Below are positions 58,875 to 64,000 of a DNA stretch of 64,000 nt, piece after piece. The notes beneath the pieces are model-generated. The model had not been told where the DNA came from. It saw only the letters and a program-made list of their open reading frames with translations, and ran no database searches. Both the position numbers and the translations under genes were made by a program. Numbering within the stretch: the first letter of the stretch is position 1; each line of letters starts with the position of its first letter. The stretch comes from Mycobacterium sp. GA-1841 (GTDB taxonomy: Bacteria; Actinomycetota; Actinomycetes; Mycobacteriales; Mycobacteriaceae), in the NCBI RefSeq assembly GCF_001954135.1, contig NZ_MBEQ01000094.1, positions 1-64,000 of the forward strand. The letters are read 5' to 3'.

Positions 58875-60083
58875 TTATCCCGGTTGTCCGATCTGAGCGG
58901 TGTTGCGGGGCGGACCGTCGAGCGGGCCGAACAGCCATTGTTTGAGGCCATCGGTATTGAGAAGGATGTTTTGATTCCCGTATTTCCACGGGTTGCTGCC
59001 GGTGTCGGCGACCACCCACCGGGGCCGCCCGAGAAACGGCACCGGCAGATCTTCGCAGTGTGGGCCACCTTTGGCGGCAACTTTCGGTAGGTCGCCCGGA
59101 TAGCGGTAGCGTTCCTGCCCGGCAGTGAGGCCGGCGATCACCTCGGCACCGGGGATTCGCAGCGGCTGCCACTTCGACATGTATGCCATCGCGGTGAGCT
59201 GACAATGCAGCGCAGCGTTGTACTCGTTGGTCAGATGGGTCGTGGGAACCAGCAGGTGCAGCGCATCGGCCAGCGACTGCCGGTTCTCACTCAGCATTGA
59301 GGTACCGCTTTGCGCCAATCCGATTGTGCTGAGAAGAAATGCATCGAGGTGGTGTCGCTCGTCGATGATGGAATTGCTGATGCGGGTGACGTTGTCGATG
59401 GTGGTGAGAAATTCCGGCGCGGCATCGACGTAAGTGCCGAATACGGTAGGGGCGACGGCCAAATCATGGCTGAGTGCGGGTAAAGCCGGCTCGGTGGCGG
59501 CCAGGAAAGCGTCGAAGTCATCGATTGTCTGCCCGATTCGGTGACCACGTCCGCTGAGCGCTGACCCCAACGTCGACAGTGTTTCGTTGAGTTTGTCGGG
59601 TGGCACATGATCGAGCAATGTGGTGAGTTGCTCGAAGAGGGTGTTGATTTCGACCATCACATGGCGGGCGCCGATGACCTGCCCCGCGGAGATGCGTTGT
59701 GACACAGGGTGCTCAGGATCGCGGAGTTCCACCGCCTTCGCACCGAATGCGGTCGGCGAGGCGATCTCGACGAGCACGTTCGCCGGTACCAGGTGGACGT
59801 GGGATTCATCGAGAGCGAGGTGGATGGCGGCCTGCCCGTCAGGCCGGGTTTCGATGGCCGTGACACGGCCGATCTGCACACCGTGCAGCTTCACCTTCGC
59901 CCCGGCGTTGAGAACCAACCCTGCTCGGTGCGAAAGCACAGTCACCGGCATTCCCTGACGAAAGTCGCCACGAAACAAGCTGACCGCCAGCGCGAGGACA
60001 CCGATCAGCGCTGCAACAGTGGCGAAACCGGCCAGCGGCCGCTTGTACTGCGGTGGGTGGAGTCGGCTCACGTACTTCTCCAT
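58875..60083 (-). CDS. mceA: Mce-family protein MceA, first gene of the operon
   Basis: A 402-residue Mce protein. N-terminal helix FATVAALIGVLALAVSLFRG, MCE domain PVTVLSHRAGLVLNAGAKVK, LHGVQIGRVTAIETRPDG and helical region with VEINTLFEQLTTLLDHVPPD. The C-terminal segment DLPVPFLGRPRWVVADTGSN, PWKYGNQNILLN is conserved in MceA. It is the first gene of the unit: no yrbEA/yrbEB permease genes precede it, and the next gene is the divergent GMC oxidoreductase 211 bp away. ATG 60083 is the start. Confidence 0.94.
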   Translation of the reverse strand: MEKYVSRLHPPQYKRPLAGFATVAALIGVLALAVSLFRGDFRQGMPVTVLSHRAGLVLNAGAKVKLHGVQIGRVTAIETRPDGQAAIHLALDESHVHLVPANVLVEIASPTAFGAKAVELRDPEHPVSQRISAGQVIGARHVMVEINTLFEQLTTLLDHVPPDKLNETLSTLGSALSGRGHRIGQTIDDFDAFLAATEPALPALSHDLAVAPTVFGTYVDAAPEFLTTIDNVTRISNSIIDERHHLDAFLLSTIGLAQSGTSMLSENRQSLADALHLLVPTTHLTNEYNAALHCQLTAMAYMSKWQPLRIPGAEVIAGLTAGQERYRYPGDLPKVAAKGGPHCEDLPVPFLGRPRWVVADTGSNPWKYGNQNILLNTDGLKQWLFGPLDGPPRNTAQIGQPG

Positions 60084-60252
60084 ATCGCGCGACCAGCACG
60101 GTTCGTTTCACGACACACCGCGACCTCGGCAGCCGCTGCGAGGTGCACTGCGCAGGTCGGCGAAAACCACTGCCACCCACCGCCAATCGTGTGCTCAGGC
60201 CCCACCCCATACCTCCTTTGACGCCGAGCGAGTTACAGTATTGCCCGATATT

Positions 60253-60269
60253 ATTTCAGAAACTGAAAT
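60253..60269. promoter_or_regulatory. MarR-type operator in the mce/GMC intergenic region
   Basis: ATTTCAG-AAA-CTGAAAT, perfect 7-bp arms around three bases. It lies directly after TATTAT (60249-60254), a good -10 for the GMC gene, and over the -35 region of a minus-strand promoter with TACTGT (complement of 60234-60239) for mceA. The same core recurs at 63296-63310. Confidence 0.75.
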
Positions 60270-60294
60270 GAATCTAGTGCCAATGGAGGCGAGA

Positions 60295-61950
60295 GTGAAG
60301 CGAGCAATGGCGGTCAAGGATCTTGCCGGGCCGGAGACGGCGGACTACATCGTCGTGGGTTCTGGGAGCGCAGGGGCGATCGTGGCCCGGCGGCTGGCCG
60401 ACACCGGTGCGGCGGTCATCCTGATCGAGTCAGGCCGCCAGCGCCGTGGCCCGCTGGTGACGGTCCCCGGTCTCTGCGGGGCCATGCACGCGGTCACGGG
60501 CCTACAGCGGCTACTCACCTGGCCCGCCTACAGCGTCCCGCAACGACACATGAACGGCCGCAAGCTTCCCCAGTCCCACGGCCGCGTACTCGGCGGCGGC
60601 AGCGTGATCAACGGAATGGCGTTCGTGCGCGGAAATCGGCGGAACTACGACGACTGGGCGGCCGAGGGCGCCACCGGCTGGGCGTTCTCCGACGTATTGG
60701 CGTCCTTCCGTCGGCTGGAGAGTTTCGAGGACGGTGCCAGTGAACTTCGCGGGGGCCACGGACCGATAGCAGTGGAGCGCGCGACCGGTCTGGCGAGCGT
60801 TACCGAACGCTTCATGGCCGCGTTGGCGGCAACCGCCGGGGTCGGCATGAACAGCGACTACAACGGTGAACAGCAAGCCGGGGTGGCGCCGATACAGCAG
60901 AGTGCAGGCGCGGGCCGCCGAGTGGGGACCGACCGCGGCTACCTGTGGGGAGCACCGGCCAATCTCCGTGTGCTCACCGGAGTTACGGCAACTCGGGTGA
61001 TCGTGGAGAACGGCCGAGCAACCGGCGTGGAGCTGGTTTCGGGCCGCAACCGGCGCCCGATCGGTCCCGTCCGCGCAAGTCTCGAGGTGATCGTCAGCGC
61101 CGGTTCGCTGGGCTCACCGCGACTGCTGATGTTCTCTGGTATCGGCCACGCAAGTCATCTGCGTGAGCATCGGATTCCGGTTGTTGCCGACCTGCCTGTC
61201 GGTGACAACCTGCACGATCATCTGTTCGTACCGATGTCGTACCAGGCGCCCGGCGGCCGCCGCTCCTCGCCGTGGAGTTTCGTCGGAGCAGCGGCCCGCG
61301 AATGTGTCCGGCCGCGCTCGACCTTTATGGCGCACACGCCATTCGAGGCGCTGGGCTTCGTAGACAGCGGGACACGGATCGGCACCGATGTTCCCGATCT
61401 TCAGATCTTCATACTGCCCCTTGGCTATCCCGAGAACCAGGATGAGCCGGGACTGCACCTGGCCGCCGATCCGTCACCGTCGTTGTCGTTGTTGCCGACC
61501 ATGATCTATCCAGAGAGTCGTGGCACCGTGCGGCTGGCCTCGACCGATCCGTTCACTGCTCCGCTGATCGATCCGAACTACCTCGCCGATCCCCGGGATC
61601 TGAGGACCCTGGTGGCCGGCATGGAGCTTGTCAGGGAGACCTTGGCGCACCAGGCGATTTCACGGGAGATCGGCCGGGAGGTAATGCCGGGTTCGGATCA
61701 GACCGGTGTCGACCTGGCGGACTTCGTGCGTCGAAATGCTTCGGGCGTGTATCACCCGGTCGGGACGTGCCGGATGGGCACCGATGAGCGCGCGGTTGTC
61801 GATCCAACGCTGCGGGTGCGGGGAGTGGAGGGGCTCCGGGTGGCCGATGCATCGATCATGCCAAACATAGTGGGCGGCAATACGAATGCTGCGTCTATGA
61901 TGATCGGTGAGCGGGCTGCTGAACTGATCATCGACGGACAGTTCCGGTGA
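60295..61950 (+). CDS. GMC-family FAD-dependent oxidoreductase
   Basis: A 551-residue glucose-methanol-choline oxidoreductase. The FAD site is VVGSGSAGAIVARRLADTG (residues about 21-39), GMC signature 1 is HGRVLGGGSVINGMAFVRGN and signature 2 is VSAGSLGSPRLLMFSGIG. The C-terminal active site region has HPVGTCRMGTDERAVVDPTL, with the catalytic His, and NIVGGNTNAASMMIGERAAE. It oxidises a primary or ring alcohol; a lipid or sterol-like alcohol is likely given divergence from mce genes. GTG 60295 is chosen, five bases after GGAGG; earlier in-frame ATGs at 60268 and 60283 overlap the operator or ribosome binding site. Confidence 0.92.
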   Translation: MKRAMAVKDLAGPETADYIVVGSGSAGAIVARRLADTGAAVILIESGRQRRGPLVTVPGLCGAMHAVTGLQRLLTWPAYSVPQRHMNGRKLPQSHGRVLGGGSVINGMAFVRGNRRNYDDWAAEGATGWAFSDVLASFRRLESFEDGASELRGGHGPIAVERATGLASVTERFMAALAATAGVGMNSDYNGEQQAGVAPIQQSAGAGRRVGTDRGYLWGAPANLRVLTGVTATRVIVENGRATGVELVSGRNRRPIGPVRASLEVIVSAGSLGSPRLLMFSGIGHASHLREHRIPVVADLPVGDNLHDHLFVPMSYQAPGGRRSSPWSFVGAAARECVRPRSTFMAHTPFEALGFVDSGTRIGTDVPDLQIFILPLGYPENQDEPGLHLAADPSPSLSLLPTMIYPESRGTVRLASTDPFTAPLIDPNYLADPRDLRTLVAGMELVRETLAHQAISREIGREVMPGSDQTGVDLADFVRRNASGVYHPVGTCRMGTDERAVVDPTLRVRGVEGLRVADASIMPNIVGGNTNAASMMIGERAAELIIDGQFR

Positions 61951-62088
61951 AGGGGGCGCCGCGCGTCAGCGGGCACCGCCCGGCACGGTCTGACCACTGC
62001 GATATTTCAACCGCAACACGTAATAACAGAGACGTGCTGTTCAGCGAGGTGTGGCAACACATCCATTCCGCCTCTGCCCCTAAGGGAT

Positions 62089-63219
62089 TCAATGGGTGCG
62101 GCAGCGGTATGACTCCACGGTGATGTCCGTCGGCCGTCCCTCCGGTTGCCCGATTTGCCACGTGCTGGCCGCACCGGCGGTGAATGGTCCTGGCGCTCCT
62201 TGCGATCCATAGTACCCACGCGGATCCCACGTCTTGGCCTCCGGATACGGCCAAGGGCATGCCACGGAGGACGCCGCGCCGGTCACACGCACCAGCCAGA
62301 ATGCCGAGCTGAAACTGATCATTGCGACATTGAGGATGAGCGTCATCACCAAAAAGGTGGCCAACTTCGGGCGACGAGAATGCAGGCGCATTCGTCGGGC
62401 GAGCTTTTCCGCCTGAGTTTTCCCGGTGTCGTCGCGATAGAGCAGGATCGACGCCGGAATCATGATGACCGTGATGAGGACACTGGCCATCAACAATGGG
62501 AACTGACTGTTCTTCCCGACATCGATCGAGCCGAATTCGATGACATGGCTATACGTGAGGAACTGAGCACGGGTCAGCAGGATCTCTTGAGCGGCATCCC
62601 AGATGACACCGATGACGAAGGTGAGTAAACCAATCGAGATGAGCGGATGGCGCCAGACGAAGCCCTCCGGGCCTTTGCGCCGTTGGAGAGCTCTCAGGAT
62701 CGGGTTGGCCAGGAAGTACGGAAGTAACACATAGGGCGCGTAAACGAAGGAAGTGATCGGCTCGATGATCGGAGAGATGTTGAACCACGGCCAATCTCGG
62801 GGAAAGTGCCAGAGATTCGGGTTGTAGACCAGCCCTATCGCCCAGTTGTTGATCGGGTCCCACCACAGCAATGTGCTGGAGGCAAGGACCATGAGCACGG
62901 CTGGATGCCCCGGGCGCCGCCGCCACGCCAGTACGGACGCGACGAAGATCCCGGCAGCGAGCAGGGCCCCGAGTACCTGTCCCCAGAGAATCCAGTCGAA
63001 CGGGTAGAGAAGTGGCTCCACCGGTGGCGGCTTGCCCACCCCGTCGGGATTCGCATTCTCGGGCGATACCGGCCCGTGCTTCTCCGCCGATACCAGTACG
63101 AATACGAACAGCGCCGCGACCACCACCCAACAGACAACGGGCTTCCACGGCAAAGTACCGCGTGACCCCACCGCACGCGTCGCGACCGCGGACTCCTGGA
63201 CACGAATCAATGGCTTCAT
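62089..63219 (-). CDS. AveC-like (spirocyclase AveC family) membrane protein
   Basis: A 376-residue protein with about seven membrane helices and a C-terminal soluble end. The stretch HPAVLMVLASSTLLWWDPIN, NWAIGLVYNPNLWHFPRDWP, WFNISPIIEPITSFVYAPYV is the hallmark of the AveC-like family; AveC itself is a spiroketal cyclase/dehydratase in avermectin synthesis. Mycobacterial members have no known substrate. Two late cysteines (ASSVACPWPYPEAK, SYRCRTH) may pair outside. ATG 63219 has GGAG upstream. A MarR-type operator lies over its -35 region (TTCAGT-N17-TATTGT on the minus strand). Confidence 0.83.
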   Translation of the reverse strand: MKPLIRVQESAVATRAVGSRGTLPWKPVVCWVVVAALFVFVLVSAEKHGPVSPENANPDGVGKPPPVEPLLYPFDWILWGQVLGALLAAGIFVASVLAWRRRPGHPAVLMVLASSTLLWWDPINNWAIGLVYNPNLWHFPRDWPWFNISPIIEPITSFVYAPYVLLPYFLANPILRALQRRKGPEGFVWRHPLISIGLLTFVIGVIWDAAQEILLTRAQFLTYSHVIEFGSIDVGKNSQFPLLMASVLITVIMIPASILLYRDDTGKTQAEKLARRMRLHSRRPKLATFLVMTLILNVAMISFSSAFWLVRVTGAASSVACPWPYPEAKTWDPRGYYGSQGAPGPFTAGAASTWQIGQPEGRPTDITVESYRCRTH

Positions 63220-63257
63220 GGGTCTCCGTGCTGATCGTCGCGTCCGTGGTGGCGCGT

Positions 63258-63274
63258 AAGGCGAATCTCGCCTT
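63258..63274. promoter_or_regulatory. Inverted repeat in the AveC-like gene leader
   Basis: AAGGCGA-ATC-TCGCCTT, perfect 7-bp arms, 38 bp before the AveC-like start and downstream of its likely -10 box. It could be a hairpin in the leader or a second operator. Confidence 0.5.
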
Positions 63275-63295
63275 GCAGGCACAATAGCCCGTTTC

Positions 63296-63310
63296 TTTCA
63301 GAAACTGAAC
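63296..63310. promoter_or_regulatory. MarR-type operator, second copy
   Basis: TTTCAG-AAA-CTGAA(C) repeats the 14-bp core of the site at 60253-60269. It lies between the AveC-like gene (minus) and the marR gene (plus), over the -35 of the former and 48 bp before the latter. Confidence 0.75.
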
Positions 63311-63358
63311 TATTTGCCTGGAGCGCCGACACAACGTCGGCCGGTATCGTGTGACGTC

Positions 63359-63847
63359 GTGACCGACACCATTGGAGCCGCCGACGACGCCGATATCGTC
63401 GATTTCCTCGGTGCCGTGATGGATGTTCAGCGCATGCTCTCGAGCCTGACCATGCCTGTGGCAGAGGAGCATGCGATCTCTGAACGCGCCCTCGGCATCA
63501 TCTTTCTCGTCCATGCCGGACTCGACCGCCCCGGCTTGCTGCACGAATATCTCAATGTCTTGCCGAGCACGATCACCTCCGACATCGACAAGCTGATCGC
63601 CGCGGATCTGCTGAGACGGAAGCCATCGAAAACCGACCGACGGGTCACCCGGATCGAGGTGACACCGCGAGGCGCGCGCGTGCAAAAGGAGTCATTGGGC
63701 CGACTGCACGAGTTCTTCCGCGCCAAGGTAGCCGGCGTCGCTCTCCAAGAGCTCCAAGATTGCATCGCCACACTGCGCAAACTGAGCGGCGTTCCACAGT
63801 CGCCGGTTCCCAATCCGCTGCGTAGAGACGGGTCATCGCCGGATTAG
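63359..63847 (+). CDS. MarR-family regulator of the AveC/GMC/mce group
   Basis: A 162-residue MarR protein. The winged helix region is ERALGIIFLVHAGLDRPGLL, HEYLNVLPSTITSDIDKLIA, with the wing at SKTDRRVTRIEVTPRGARVQ. Helices at both ends form the dimer. GTG 63359 is the likely start (MTDTIGAADDADIVDFL). It is divergent from the AveC-like gene across a palindrome that recurs 3 kb away between the GMC and mceA genes, so it is the natural candidate for control of all four units. The ligand is unknown, perhaps a lipid or polyketide-like molecule. Confidence 0.88.
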   Translation: MTDTIGAADDADIVDFLGAVMDVQRMLSSLTMPVAEEHAISERALGIIFLVHAGLDRPGLLHEYLNVLPSTITSDIDKLIAADLLRRKPSKTDRRVTRIEVTPRGARVQKESLGRLHEFFRAKVAGVALQELQDCIATLRKLSGVPQSPVPNPLRRDGSSPD

Positions 63848-63923
63848 GCTCCGGACAAGTTGGTCGGTCACCAGCCATGCCGGGCCGAAGACTAGAAGTC
63901 AGTGGACGCCTCCAGCCGGCTAA

Positions 63924-64000
63924 TCAGTTGATCCCGGTGAGCGGTATTCCGAAGAGGTCGAAGTCAAACGGACTATGGGCTCGGACGAAAGGCGTTCGCC
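63924..64000 (-). CDS. C-terminal end of an unidentified protein, cut by window edge
   Basis: On the minus strand a frame enters from the right edge and ends at 63924, reading RTPFVRAHSPFDFDLFGIPL, then TGIN. It looks coding in composition. Too little is present to name a family. Confidence 0.45.
   Translation of the reverse strand, partial: RTPFVRAHSPFDFDLFGIPLTGIN

Noticed and set aside
1-64000. Search for CRISPR arrays, tRNA, rRNA, insertion sequences and prophage
   Set aside because: No regularly spaced repeats, cloverleaf-like sequences, transposase or integrase motifs or terminal inverted repeats were seen by reading.

Overview
The window is high-GC actinobacterial DNA from a mycobacterium, most likely a rapidly growing Mycolicibacterium close to the M. 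smegmatis group. Evidence for this is a complete mceA-F set, an MmpS/MmpL pair of the MmpL4/5 type, a 224-residue Crp-type regulator, an Rv1733c-type membrane protein, cutinase, DUF4193/DUF5313/DUF4383 proteins, and many TetR regulators beside lipid, redox and oxygenase genes. I see no rRNA, tRNA, CRISPR array, insertion sequence or prophage. Naming is by reading motifs only; no database was consulted.

Layout. 1-4.7 kb: two convergent ECF sigma factors of the SigH type (the first cut by the left edge), a purine-type permease, DUF808 and DUF309 proteins, and cspA with a leader hairpin and a terminator. 4.7-10.7 kb: a minus-strand unit tetR-mmpS-mmpL-tetR with a candidate operator, and a divergent DapB-like dehydrogenase. 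10.8-20.8 kb: a short NAD-glutamate dehydrogenase, GNAT and OsmC proteins, an MpaB-type oxygenase with its TetR on a probable leaderless promoter, an ArgP/LysG-like regulator, a NarL-type two-component pair and a Crp-type regulator. 20.8-36 kb: an OhrR-like MarR, a GntR-MFS pair behind a perfect 40-bp palindrome, a serine-hydrolase lipoprotein, a second MpaB protein, an acyl-CoA dehydrogenase with TetR, an SDR, and a VOC/Rieske/TetR group with clear inverted-repeat operators.

36-44.4 kb: two paralogous FadR-type GntR regulators flank a 607-residue exported protein with a Lys/Ala-rich tail. They are followed by a ThiD-family kinase, a Tat-exported protein, a GH6 cellulase, an Rv1733c-like protein, a monothiol DsbA-like protein and a VapC toxin remnant. 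44.4-52.1 kb: a long GapB-type GAPDH, small stress-type proteins (one behind a consensus SigF promoter), a STAS-cutinase-sugar kinase operon, a HemK-like methyltransferase / CDGSH / haem-oxygenase-fold module, and an SDR remnant. 52.2-63.9 kb: a mceA-F operon plus a secreted protein, without yrbE permease genes next to it. It is divergent from a GMC oxidoreductase, followed by an AveC-like membrane protein and a MarR regulator.

The most striking candidate system is at the right end. The same palindrome, TTTCAG-AAA-CTGAA, lies in the mce/GMC intergenic region and in the AveC-like/marR intergenic region. This suggests that one MarR regulator controls lipid uptake (Mce), an alcohol oxidase/dehydrogenase (GMC) and an AveC-like membrane enzyme as one regulon. 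Other leads are the YrbE-less Mce cluster itself, the methyltransferase-CDGSH-HDO module, and the exported protein framed by twin GntR regulators.
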